Under the pieces are notes generated by a model. The model ran no database searches. It saw only the letters and a program-made list of their open reading frames with translations, and was not told the DNA's origin. 64,000 nucleotides of DNA, taken from an uncultured Muribaculaceae bacterium (lineage in GTDB: Bacteria; Bacteroidota; Bacteroidia; Bacteroidales; Muribaculaceae). Made by a program: the position numbers and the translations under genes. This document shows positions 17,300 to 25,390 of this stretch, in pieces. The stretch covers positions 62,001 through 126,000 of the forward strand of contig CAJTTG010000002.1 in assembly GCA_910579185.1 (NCBI GenBank), read 5' to 3'. The number at the start of each line of letters is the position of its first letter. The first letter of the stretch is position 1.

Positions 17300-19555
17300 T
17301 CAGTGACGGCGAGAGCGCGTTTTCTTTTTCTCCTGACGGTTCACGTGCTTCTTGCCCTGTTTGTCCGATGACTGGCGGCCTACGTTATTCGATGCCTGAG
17401 GAATACCCTTGTCATCAACAAGCACGAAATCGAGCTGTTTTTTCTCGAGCGAGGCTCTGGCTACTTTCACCTTCACCTGATCGCCAAGACGATAGCGCAC
17501 ACCGCGCCGGCGTCCGACGAGGCAATAGTTGGCTTCATCGAAATCATAGTAATCATCCGCCAGATCCCTTACCGGGACAAGACCCTCACACATGTTCTCG
17601 CTCAACTCAACATACAGCCCCCATTCCGTAACGCCGGAAATAACACCGTCGTAAACCTCGCCCATGTGATCGCCCATGAATTCGACCTGCTTATACTTGA
17701 TCGACGCACGTTCGGCATTTGCTGCCAGCTGCTCCATATCGGACGAGTGTTTGCACTGTTCCTCCAGTTTTGGCTGATTCACGGAGCGTCCGCCATTGAG
17801 GTAGCGTTCCAGCAGACGGTGAACCATCATGTCAGGATAGCGGCGTATCGGTGATGTGAAATGGGTGTAATAGTCAAAACCGAGTCCATAATGGCCTACG
17901 TTGGTGGTTGTATAGATCGCTTTTGCCATGGAGCGTATTGCCAGTGTCGACAGGAAGTTTTCTTCTCCGCGCCCTTTCACGTCAGCCAGCATCTGGTTGA
18001 TGGAGCGGTTCACCTGTTTGGCCGATCCCGTCTCCTTGACTTTGTAGCCGAATGTCCGGGCTATTTTTGAAAGGTCAGCCAGCTTGCCGGGATCAGGCAT
18101 ATCGTGAACGCGGTAAACAAACGCTTTTGGCTTATGATGTGCCGCTGGTTTTCCGATGGCCGTGGCCACTGTGCGGTTGGCAAGCAGCATGAATTCCTCG
18201 ATCAGCTTGTTGGCATCTTTCGATTCTTTGAAATATACGCTTGTCGGATGGCCGGTCTCGTCGATCTCAAAACGCACCTCTGCGCGGTCAAATTCCACGG
18301 AACCATTGTCGTAGCGGTTTCGGCGCAGGATCTTTGCCAGGCGGTCAAGTGTCAGAATCTCGTCCGCGAAATCTCCTTTGCCCGTCTCTATTATCTCCTG
18401 GGCTTCTTCATAGGTGAAACGGCGGTTGGAGCGTGTCACTGTGCGTACGATGCGCGATTTGATCACCTCGGCATTGTCGTTCATCTCAAACACGCAGGAG
18501 AATGTCAGCTTGTCCTCGTCGGGGCGCAAAGAGCATATTCCGTTCGACAGATGTTCCGGAAGCATCGGCACTACGCGGTCCACGAGATAGACCGATGTGG
18601 CACGTTTCTGTGCTTCCTTGTCGAGCAGCGTGTCTGGCTTGACATAGTGTGTCACATCCGCGATGTGGACGCCTATCTCGTAGTTGCCGTTGTCGAGTTT
18701 GCGGATCGAAAGGGCATCATCGAAGTCCTTTGCGTCCTTGGGGTCGATTGTGAAGGTGGTGACGGAGCGCATGTCCTCGCGCTGTGCCACAACGTCGTCT
18801 GTGATTCCGGCTCCCATTTTCTCTGCAGCGGCATTGACATTCTCCGGATAGCGGTAGGGGAGGCCGAACTCCGCGAGTATGGCGTGCATCTCGGTTGTGT
18901 TGTCGCCGGTCTGTCCGAGGATATCGATCACCTCGCCTATGGGATTTTTAGCCTCATCGGGCCATGACGTGATTCTGGCTATGGCTTTCTGGCCTGTTTT
19001 GCCACCTTTGAGCTTGGCTTTGGGGATTATTATGTCTGTGGCCAGAAACTTGGAGTCGGTCTGTAAGAACGCATATTGCCGCTCCACTTTCAAAGTGCCG
19101 ATGAATGTCTGGTCCTTTTCCTCGATGATTTCGATCACCTCGGCTTCAGGCTCAACGCCACGGCGGCGTGCTGCAACGATTATCTTCACCTTGTCGCCGT
19201 TGAGAGCGTGCATGGAGTTGCGTTCGGCCACAAAGATGTACTCGCCATCCTCATCGGTCACTACTGAGTTCTTGCCATTGCTGCGGCGCACAAATGTGCC
19301 TGTGGTCACATTACTTCTTGAGGGAGCCTTGTATTTGCCGGGCGACACTTCGATCAGGTCGCCGTCGAAAGCCATCTCAGCCAGCATCATCGCTATTGAA
19401 CGATGGGCGGCCGGAGTGTCGGCACCTATTGCGAAAGCCACCTGTTTATAGTTGAAAGTGGCGTTTTTCTGTTGACTTATATATTTTGCAACTTCGGCAT
19501 GGAGGTCTTTTGTCTGCTTCTTCTTTCCGGTAGCAGTGGTATTCTTTTTTGCCAT
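17300..19555 (-). CDS. rnr: ribonuclease R
   Basis: A 751-residue 3'-5' exoribonuclease of the RNB family that degrades structured RNA. In order: an N-terminal helix-turn-helix region (about 25-85), cold-shock domains (GTFVRRSNGKNSVVTDEDGE near 90), the RNB catalytic domain starting TIDPKDAKDFDDALSI with its metal-binding aspartates, and a C-terminal S1 domain (YDGVISGVTEWGLYVELSEN). The tail is Lys/Arg-rich (GKKHVNRQEKKKTRSRRH), typical of RNase R. It is followed 1 bp later by folB. Confidence 0.96.
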   Translation of the reverse strand: MAKKNTTATGKKKQTKDLHAEVAKYISQQKNATFNYKQVAFAIGADTPAAHRSIAMMLAEMAFDGDLIEVSPGKYKAPSRSNVTTGTFVRRSNGKNSVVTDEDGEYIFVAERNSMHALNGDKVKIIVAARRRGVEPEAEVIEIIEEKDQTFIGTLKVERQYAFLQTDSKFLATDIIIPKAKLKGGKTGQKAIARITSWPDEAKNPIGEVIDILGQTGDNTTEMHAILAEFGLPYRYPENVNAAAEKMGAGITDDVVAQREDMRSVTTFTIDPKDAKDFDDALSIRKLDNGNYEIGVHIADVTHYVKPDTLLDKEAQKRATSVYLVDRVVPMLPEHLSNGICSLRPDEDKLTFSCVFEMNDNAEVIKSRIVRTVTRSNRRFTYEEAQEIIETGKGDFADEILTLDRLAKILRRNRYDNGSVEFDRAEVRFEIDETGHPTSVYFKESKDANKLIEEFMLLANRTVATAIGKPAAHHKPKAFVYRVHDMPDPGKLADLSKIARTFGYKVKETGSAKQVNRSINQMLADVKGRGEENFLSTLAIRSMAKAIYTTTNVGHYGLGFDYYTHFTSPIRRYPDMMVHRLLERYLNGGRSVNQPKLEEQCKHSSDMEQLAANAERASIKYKQVEFMGDHMGEVYDGVISGVTEWGLYVELSENMCEGLVPVRDLADDYYDFDEANYCLVGRRRGVRYRLGDQVKVKVARASLEKKQLDFVLVDDKGIPQASNNVGRQSSDKQGKKHVNRQEKKKTRSRRH

Positions 19556-19633
19556 AGTGGTTATGCTGTGTGGTTATGTTTGAAATTTGTCAACGCTTGT
19601 TGATATTCTCATTAGCGTCTTATTAATATTAAA

Positions 19634-19687
19634 CGCAGACAAGCCTTTAAGTGTTTTTTGTGTAACACGTATTCCGGCTTGTCTGCG
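19634..19687 (-). terminator. nested hairpin terminator of gyrB
   Basis: CGCAGACAAGCC (19634-19645) pairs perfectly with 19676-19687, and the 30-nt loop holds a second small stem (GTGTT/AACAC). On the minus strand a T/A-rich stretch follows. It lies between the gyrB stop and rnr. Confidence 0.55.
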
Positions 19688-19743
19688 CTGAATGTGATTA
19701 CCTCCGGCCGGAAATGGTTTCCGACAATTGTCGGGGCTGTATC

Positions 19744-21675
19744 TTATGCGTCAATATTGGCGTAGTTGGCGTTCTGCTCAATGAAGTCGCGGCGCGGTGC
19801 TACGTCCTCGCCCATGAGCATCGAGAAGATGCGGTCGGCTTCGGCGGCATCGCTGATATTGACCTGTTTGAGCATGCGGTGTTCAGGCGACATGGTGGTG
19901 TCGCGGAGCTCTTCGGCGCTCATCTCACCGAGACCTTTGTAACGCTGCACTTTAGTCTTGTCGCCATGGCGCATGATGAATTGTTGCACCTGCTGGTCGG
20001 TCCAGCAATATTCCTCAACCTTGCCTCGTGAGCATTTGTACAACGGCGGTGTGGCAAGGTAAAGATATCCGTTCTCGATAATCGGACGCATGCGGCGGAA
20101 GAAGAAGGTCATGAGCAGTGTCGCGATGTGAGATCCGTCCACGTCGGCATCGGTCATGATTATGATCTTGTGGTAGGCCAGTTTCGAGATGTTGACTTCC
20201 TTGGGATCGTCGTCGGTGCCGATCGTTACGCGCAGTGCACGGAACATGGCCGTGATTTCGGCATTGTCGAAGATTTTGTGATCCATCGCTTTCTCCACGT
20301 TGAGGATTTTACCTCGCAGTGGCAGGATGGCCTGGAACTGGCGGTCGCGGCCCTGTTTGGCTGTTCCGCCTGCGGAGTCACCCTCGACGAGGAACAGTTC
20401 GCAGTCTTCAGCTGTGCGGCTTGAGCAGTCGGCCAGTTTGCCGGGAAGACCACCGCCTGAGAGCGGAGATTTGCGCAAAACGTTTTTGCGTGCGTTGATG
20501 GCTGCATGGCGTGCCTGGGCTGCCAGAATCACTTTGCCAACAATCGTTTTTGCCTGTGCCGGATGTTCCTCAAGGTATGTGCGCAGAGCCTCACCAACGG
20601 CTGCGGATACGGCTCCGGTCACTTCGCTGTTGCCAAGCTTTGTTTTGGTCTGGCCTTCAAACTGAGGTTCCATGACCTTGACGGATACTACGGCTGTCAG
20701 ACCCTCGCGGAAGTCATCGCCGGAGATGTCGATCTTCACTTTGTCGAGCAATTTCTCGTCTTCGGCATATTTTTTCAGAGTCGTTGTCAAGCCGCGGCGG
20801 AATCCTGAGAGGTGTGTGCCACCCTCTATGGTGTTGATGTTGTTGACAAACGAATAGACGTTTTCGTTGTAGCTGGTGTTGTAGGTGAGAGCCACTTCAA
20901 CAGGTATGCCCTGACGCTCGGTGTTCAGGTGGATGACATCGTTGATCAGCGATTCTTTGTTTGAGTCGATGTATTCAACAAATTCGCGCAGACCCTCTTT
21001 GGAGAAGAAAACTTCGCTGCGTGGGGTGCCTTCTTCGTTGATCTCGCGCATGTCGGTCAGCGTAAGGGTGATTCCGGCGTTGAGGAATGCGAGGTCGCGC
21101 AGACGGTTGGCGAGCGTGGTGTAATCGTAGACCGAGACTGTGAATATGCTTGAGTCGGGCAGGAATGTGATCGAGGTGCCTGTGTTGTCGCTGTCGCCGA
21201 CTATGCGCAATTCTGTGGTCGGTTTACCGCAGGAATATTCCTGAACGTAAGCCTTGCCGTTGCGGTGAACTTCGGCGCGCAGATATGTCGACAGTGCGTT
21301 GACACAGGATACACCCACGCCATGCAGACCGCCGGAAACCTTATATGTGCCTTTGTCGAATTTACCGCCGGCGTGGAGTACGGTCAGCACAACTTCAAGC
21401 GCGCTCTTGTGCTCTTTCTCGTGCATGTCGACCGGAATACCGCGGCCATTGTCCACAACCGTGATCGAATTGTCCTCGTTGATGGTCACGTCGATATGGG
21501 TGGCATATCCAGCAAGGGCTTCGTCAATGGAGTTGTCAACAACTTCATAAACTAAATGGTGGAGACCCTTGGATGATATGTCGCCGATATACATGGCCGG
21601 ACGCTTGCGCACGGCTTCCAAACCTTCAAGCACCTGAATGTTACTGGCGCTATATTCTTCTTCTATTTCTGCCAT
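19744..21675 (-). CDS. gyrB: DNA gyrase subunit B
   Basis: A 643-residue ATPase subunit of DNA gyrase. The GHKL ATPase domain shows EVVDNSIDEALAGY, VDNGRGIPVDMH and GGLHGVGVSCVNALS; the transducer carries QTKTKLGNSEV; the TOPRIM domain has ELFLVEGDSAGGTAKQGRD and IIMTDADVDGSHI; the C-terminal part ends with RYKGLGEMSAEELRDTTM. I start at the ATG at 21675 (MAEIEEEYSAS) because the promoter lies at 21755-21786; an in-frame ATG at 21753 would sit on its -7 box. It lacks the roughly 165-residue insertion of the enterobacterial type. Confidence 0.97.
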   Translation of the reverse strand: MAEIEEEYSASNIQVLEGLEAVRKRPAMYIGDISSKGLHHLVYEVVDNSIDEALAGYATHIDVTINEDNSITVVDNGRGIPVDMHEKEHKSALEVVLTVLHAGGKFDKGTYKVSGGLHGVGVSCVNALSTYLRAEVHRNGKAYVQEYSCGKPTTELRIVGDSDNTGTSITFLPDSSIFTVSVYDYTTLANRLRDLAFLNAGITLTLTDMREINEEGTPRSEVFFSKEGLREFVEYIDSNKESLINDVIHLNTERQGIPVEVALTYNTSYNENVYSFVNNINTIEGGTHLSGFRRGLTTTLKKYAEDEKLLDKVKIDISGDDFREGLTAVVSVKVMEPQFEGQTKTKLGNSEVTGAVSAAVGEALRTYLEEHPAQAKTIVGKVILAAQARHAAINARKNVLRKSPLSGGGLPGKLADCSSRTAEDCELFLVEGDSAGGTAKQGRDRQFQAILPLRGKILNVEKAMDHKIFDNAEITAMFRALRVTIGTDDDPKEVNISKLAYHKIIIMTDADVDGSHIATLLMTFFFRRMRPIIENGYLYLATPPLYKCSRGKVEEYCWTDQQVQQFIMRHGDKTKVQRYKGLGEMSAEELRDTTMSPEHRMLKQVNISDAAEADRIFSMLMGEDVAPRRDFIEQNANYANIDA

Positions 21676-21754
21676 AGTTTGATCTTTTCTTTGTCTTTTT
21701 GTCGGCCTTGGTTTCTCGTCGCGATAGTGACGTGCCGGCCGTTGAAAAATCAAA

Positions 21755-21786
21755 CAAAGATACTAATTTTTTCGCGCATTTCCAAA
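21755..21786 (-). promoter_or_regulatory. gyrB promoter (-33/-7)
   Basis: Minus strand: TTTG at 21786-21783, 20 nt, then TATCTTTG at 21762-21755, an exact match to the Bacteroidetes consensus. The predicted start near 21750 gives a leader of about 75 nt. Confidence 0.75.
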
Positions 21787-21841
21787 TCTGAAATCTCGGT
21801 AAGCTTCAATTGTGAAAAAATGCAAAAAGTTGCATGCGTTT

Positions 21842-21873
21842 CTTGCAAGTTTCAAAAAAGCTCCTTACCTTTG
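21842..21873 (+). promoter_or_regulatory. promoter of tRNA-Pro
   Basis: CTTG at 21842-21845, 20 nt, then TACCTTTG at 21866-21873. The predicted start near 21878 is about 13 nt before the mature 5' end of the tRNA. Confidence 0.65.
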
Positions 21874-21890
21874 CAACGCTTTTCAGAAAT

Positions 21891-21964
21891 CGGGGTGTAG
21901 CTCAGTTGGTTAGAGTACGCGTCTGGGGGGCGTGAGGTCGCTAGTTCGAGTCTAGTCACCCCGA
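21891..21964 (+). tRNA. tRNA-Pro (anticodon GGG)
   Basis: A 74-nt cloverleaf. The acceptor CGGGGTG pairs with CACCCCG; D arm GCTC/GAGT; anticodon stem CGCGT/GCGTG with loop CTGGGGG, giving anticodon GGG; T arm GCTAG-TTCGAGT-CTAGT. The discriminator base is A and CCA is not encoded. Two wobble pairs sit in the anticodon stem. It stands alone between gyrB and the sugar kinase. Confidence 0.95.
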
Positions 21965-21975
21965 CTAAAAGTAAG

Positions 21976-22014
21976 AGACCGCAAGTCGTTTGATTTGCGG
22001 TCTTATTTTATTTT
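21976..22014 (+). terminator. terminator after tRNA-Pro
   Basis: AGACCGCAA (21976-21984) pairs with TTGCGGTCT (21995-22003), followed by a T-rich tail on the plus strand, 12 nt after the tRNA. Confidence 0.75.
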
Positions 22015-22025
22015 GTCAGTGGTGT

Positions 22026-22925
22026 TTAGCAGTTGGTGATGTGGGCCGGGAGGCGTGGTGTCGCGCCATGGCAGGTGCAGACGTAGGCAGATGTCTCTAC
22101 GGCTTTCCGGTGTGCGTCGGCAATGGATGATCCTTTGATCAGGGAGGACGTGAAAGCGGCGGTGAAAGAGTCTCCTGCGCCAACAGTGTCGGCTACCTCC
22201 ACTATCGGAGTCGCAATGAACGATTCTTCCTGTCCGGAAAATATGTAGCTCCCTTTTGTTCCGCATGTCAATATGAGAATCCGCAGGTTGTACCGGTTCA
22301 TTATGGCCTGACAGCTTTCCTTGATGCTTCCGGACGGGAGATTCAGTATCGGTTTTATGATCTCAAGTTCCTCATCGTTGATCTTTAGGACGTTGCAGAG
22401 TCCGAGCGATTCCGTAAGCGTTTCCGGATCATAGAAATCCTGTCGTAGATTGATGTCAAAGATTTTCAGTGTGTCATCCTCTTTGGGCATCGAGCATAGG
22501 AAGCGGCGTATTGTTTCCCGGGAGGTCTTGCTGCGTTGGGCGAGAGAGCCGAATGCGGCGGCGCGTGTACGTTTGGCGAGGGCTTCAAGCTCGGGTGTCC
22601 ATGGAATGTTGTCCCACGCCACGTCGCGCGTTATTTCGTATGCAGGAACGCCGTCAGCATCGAGCGTTACGTCGACTGTGCCTGTCGGATGGTCAGTGAT
22701 TGCGATTTGTGTCTCCATTCCGAGTTTTGTAACGCTGTCGAGCAGTTCTTTGCCAAGTTCGTCTTTCCCAATCGCGCTGACTGCACATCCATGCAGGCCG
22801 AATTGATTCACGTGGTAGCTGAAATTGAGGGGTGCACCACCTGCTTTTTTTCCATCCGGCAGCATGTCCCAGAGGATTTCCCCGATGCCTACTATTGTGG
22901 CCGGTGTGTTTTTGTCCGAGTTCAT
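22026..22925 (-). CDS. PfkB-family sugar kinase (fructokinase-like)
   Basis: A 299-residue ribokinase/PfkB-fold kinase that phosphorylates a sugar with ATP in the cytoplasm. Seen: GEILWDMLPDGKKAGGAPLN at the N-terminus, where the GGAPLNFSYH segment is typical of fructokinase-like members, and the anion-hole/catalytic motif DTVGAGDSFTAAF near the C-terminus. Fructose is the likeliest substrate but is not proven. It is the last gene of a leftward operon with an rRNA methyltransferase-like gene (13 bp upstream) and a carbonic anhydrase. Confidence 0.88.
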   Translation of the reverse strand: MNSDKNTPATIVGIGEILWDMLPDGKKAGGAPLNFSYHVNQFGLHGCAVSAIGKDELGKELLDSVTKLGMETQIAITDHPTGTVDVTLDADGVPAYEITRDVAWDNIPWTPELEALAKRTRAAAFGSLAQRSKTSRETIRRFLCSMPKEDDTLKIFDINLRQDFYDPETLTESLGLCNVLKINDEELEIIKPILNLPSGSIKESCQAIMNRYNLRILILTCGTKGSYIFSGQEESFIATPIVEVADTVGAGDSFTAAFTSSLIKGSSIADAHRKAVETSAYVCTCHGATPRLPAHITNC

Positions 22926-22938
22926 ATTATTGAAAGAA

Positions 22939-23751
22939 TTAAATGTGATTGCGGTCTCTTAATTCCCAGAACGCCACGGCCGATGCGGCTGCCACGTTCA
23001 GTGAATCGACATTGTGGTGCATCGGTATGCGCACTGTCCAGTCGGCTTGTTCTATGACCGTTGGCGCAAGTCCGTCGCCTTCTGTGCCGAGGATTATTGC
23101 AAGTTTATCGATGTGACGTAACTGAGGGTCGTCGATGGATACGGATTTATCCGTCAGTGCCATTGCTGCGGTTGCAAATCCGCGTTTGTTGAGGGTAGGG
23201 GTGACCGGGGTGTCTATCCATGTCCATGGCACAAGAAACACAGAGCCCATTGAGACTCTTACTGCGCGACGGTTGAGGGGATCGCAAGATGTTGGGGTCA
23301 GGAGTATGCCGTCGATGCCGAGAGCTGCCGCGCTGCGGAATATCGCTCCGATGTTTGTGGTGTCGACAACGGAGTCGATGACGGCAATGCGTCGGGCGGT
23401 CTTGCAGACCTCTTCAACCGTAGGCAGCGATGGGCGGTGCATAGCGCACAGCACACCCCGTGTCAAGGTGTAGCCGGTCAGTTGTGATAGTAATTCACGT
23501 GATCCTGTGTATATCCGCATTTCGGGCGCTCGGGCTATTATCCCGGCGGCATCCCCGGTGATATGCCGTTCCTCACACAGCATTGCCATCGGTTTGAATC
23601 CGGCGTTAAGAGCCACGTTGATCACCTTTGGACTCTCGGCGATGAATAAACCTCGCGACGGATCAAGCCTATTGCGCAGCTGGGCTTCCGTAAGGGAGGC
23701 GAATATGGCCGTTTCCGGCGTGTCGAGTGATGTGATTCGGGTTATTTCCAT
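22939..23751 (-). CDS. TrmH/SpoU family RNA 2'-O-methyltransferase
   Basis: A 270-residue SPOUT-class, SAM-dependent RNA methyltransferase. An N-terminal substrate-binding part (RNRLDPSRGLFIAESPKVI) precedes the knotted domain with SVVDTTNIGAIFRSAAALG, ILGTEGDGL and the closing MHHNVDSLNVAAASAVAFWE, the three SpoU motifs. It probably modifies 23S rRNA or tRNA ribose; the target is not determined. It starts 14 bp after the carbonic anhydrase stop and precedes the sugar kinase by 13 bp. Confidence 0.9.
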   Translation of the reverse strand: MEITRITSLDTPETAIFASLTEAQLRNRLDPSRGLFIAESPKVINVALNAGFKPMAMLCEERHITGDAAGIIARAPEMRIYTGSRELLSQLTGYTLTRGVLCAMHRPSLPTVEEVCKTARRIAVIDSVVDTTNIGAIFRSAAALGIDGILLTPTSCDPLNRRAVRVSMGSVFLVPWTWIDTPVTPTLNKRGFATAAMALTDKSVSIDDPQLRHIDKLAIILGTEGDGLAPTVIEQADWTVRIPMHHNVDSLNVAAASAVAFWELRDRNHI

Positions 23752-23765
23752 TATTCAGCAGTCAG

Positions 23766-24308
23766 TTAATCCAATGGGGATAATTGTCCGGTCACGGAGT
23801 TGATGATAAATCCGCTCACGGTGATGTCGCGTGGAAGCAGCGGATGGTTGCGGACAAGATCCACGGTTTCATGCACTGCGGCTTCGGTGTCGTCGAATCC
23901 ATGTAGCCAGCTGTCGAGGTCTATTCCGCAGTGGCGCATAAGGGATATGTGCTCATCGTCGATACCACGGGACCGCATCAGCTCAAGCATGTGGGCTGAA
24001 TCCATGCCCTGCACTCCGCAAGAGGTGTGGCCGATGATCATTATCTCATTGACGCCGAGTTCATACACGGCCACTATCAGCGAGCGCATTGTGGAGTCAA
24101 ACGGATTGGTGATCGTGCCACCGGCATTCTTGATCATTTTCACGTCGCCATTCTTGATGCCTAATGCTGCCGGCAGGAGATGCGTGAGCCGTGTATCCAT
24201 ACAGGTGACGATGGCTATCTTCTTGTCGGGATATTTTGATGTGGCGAACTGCTGATATGCTTTGTCGGCCACGAATTGTCGGTTATATGCCAGAATTTCG
24301 TCGATCAT
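23766..24308 (-). CDS. beta-class carbonic anhydrase-like protein
   Basis: About 180 residues. It interconverts CO2 and bicarbonate, if active. Zinc ligands are visible: Cys and Asp in VTCMDTRL, and His and Cys in IIGHTSCGVQGM; KNAGGTITNPFDSTMRSL is the family strand. It is the short type, lacking long N-terminal arms. I start at the ATG at 24308 (MIDEILAYN); a TTG-initiated extension would run into the fabD terminator hairpin. It is the first gene of the operon with the RNA methyltransferase and sugar kinase. Confidence 0.9.
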   Translation of the reverse strand: MIDEILAYNRQFVADKAYQQFATSKYPDKKIAIVTCMDTRLTHLLPAALGIKNGDVKMIKNAGGTITNPFDSTMRSLIVAVYELGVNEIMIIGHTSCGVQGMDSAHMLELMRSRGIDDEHISLMRHCGIDLDSWLHGFDDTEAAVHETVDLVRNHPLLPRDITVSGFIINSVTGQLSPLD

Positions 24309-24325
24309 AAGGTCTTTTGATTGTG

Positions 24326-24366
24326 AAAAAGGCTGATCGGACAAGTTTCGCTATGTCCGGTCAGCC
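24326..24366 (-). terminator. fabD terminator
   Basis: A 13-bp stem (24331-24343 with 24354-24366, one G-T pair) followed on the minus strand by TTTTTC. It lies between the fabD stop and the carbonic anhydrase start, so the downstream operon must have its own promoter in about 90 bp or depend on read-through. Confidence 0.8.
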
Positions 24367-24396
24367 TTGTGATATGGTTCTGTTGGTTGTGTTCGG

Positions 24397-25275
24397 TTAT
24401 TGACGGCCGGAAGTCACCATCGCACGATCGATTTTTGCGATGAGACCCTGAAGCACTTTGCCCGGGCCGAGTTCAACGAATTCGGTAGCTCCGTCGGCGA
24501 TCATGTTCTTGACGGTCTGTGTCCAGCGTACGGGAGCTGTGAGCTGTGCCACGAGATTTGCTTTGATTTCAGCAGGATCGGTGTGGGGCTTGGCATCTAC
24601 ATTCTGGTAAACGGGGCAGATCGGAGTTGATACGACTGTGCGTTCGATGGCTTCTGCGAGTTCGGCGCGTGCCGGCTCCATGCAGGGTGAATGGAACGCT
24701 CCGCCAACTTTGAGTTTCAGAGCACGTTTTGCTCCGGCAGCGAGAAGTTTCTCGCAAGCGGCGTCGATGGCTTCGATTTCGCCGGAGATCACGATCTGAC
24801 CGGGGCAGTTATAGTTGGCACATACGACAACTCCGTCGATTCCGGCGCAGATTTCCTCAACGGTTTCGTCGGGGAGTGCGAGAACGGCAGCCATTGTCGA
24901 GGGTTTCAGCTCGCATGCTTTCTGCATGGCCTGTGCACGGGCTGATACCAGACGGAGACCGTCCTCAAAAGTCAGCGCTCCGGCAGCTACGAGTGCGGAG
25001 AATTCGCCGAGAGAGTGGCCGGCAACCATGTCGGGGTTGAATTCTTCGCCCATGGTTTTTGCAAGGATCACTGAGTGGAGGAATATGGCCGGTTGGGTGA
25101 CTTTGGTCTGTTTCAGCTCTTCGTCTGTGCCTTCAAACATAATGTCTGTGATGCGGAAACCGAGGATCTCGTTGGCTTTCTCAAACATTTCGTGAGCCAC
25201 CTCGTTGGTGTCGTACAATTCTTTGCCCATTCCTACGAATTGGGCACCCTGTCCGGGGAATACAAATGCTTTCAT
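24397..25275 (-). CDS. fabD: malonyl-CoA:ACP transacylase
   Basis: A 292-residue cytoplasmic enzyme that loads malonyl groups onto acyl carrier protein for fatty acid synthesis. It starts MKAFVFPGQGAQFVGMGKEL and contains the nucleophile motif GHSLGEFSALVAAG and the catalytic-histidine region KVGGAFHSPCMEPA. The ATG at 25275 is chosen over an upstream TTG because the family begins at this point. Not next to other fab genes; a terminator follows. Confidence 0.96.
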   Translation of the reverse strand: MKAFVFPGQGAQFVGMGKELYDTNEVAHEMFEKANEILGFRITDIMFEGTDEELKQTKVTQPAIFLHSVILAKTMGEEFNPDMVAGHSLGEFSALVAAGALTFEDGLRLVSARAQAMQKACELKPSTMAAVLALPDETVEEICAGIDGVVVCANYNCPGQIVISGEIEAIDAACEKLLAAGAKRALKLKVGGAFHSPCMEPARAELAEAIERTVVSTPICPVYQNVDAKPHTDPAEIKANLVAQLTAPVRWTQTVKNMIADGATEFVELGPGKVLQGLIAKIDRAMVTSGRQ

Positions 25276-25311
25276 TATATCTGGATTAAATTTTGTTTTC
25301 TGTTTCTGCGA

Positions 25312-25319
25312 CAAAGTTA
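25312..25319 (-). promoter_or_regulatory. -7 element of fabD
   Basis: Minus-strand TAACTTTG, 37 nt before the fabD ATG at 25275. No -33 TTTG at normal spacing. Confidence 0.45.
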
Positions 25320-25390
25320 ATCAAAATTTATTTAATCCGGTCTGTGATTAAGGAAAAATTTCCATAATGAGGCATGCGCTCTCTCGGGCT

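Noticed and set aside
21676..21753. 26-residue N-terminal extension of GyrB
   Set aside because: The extension would start on the -7 box of the gyrB promoter, and its Arg/Lys-rich sequence is not part of the GyrB family.
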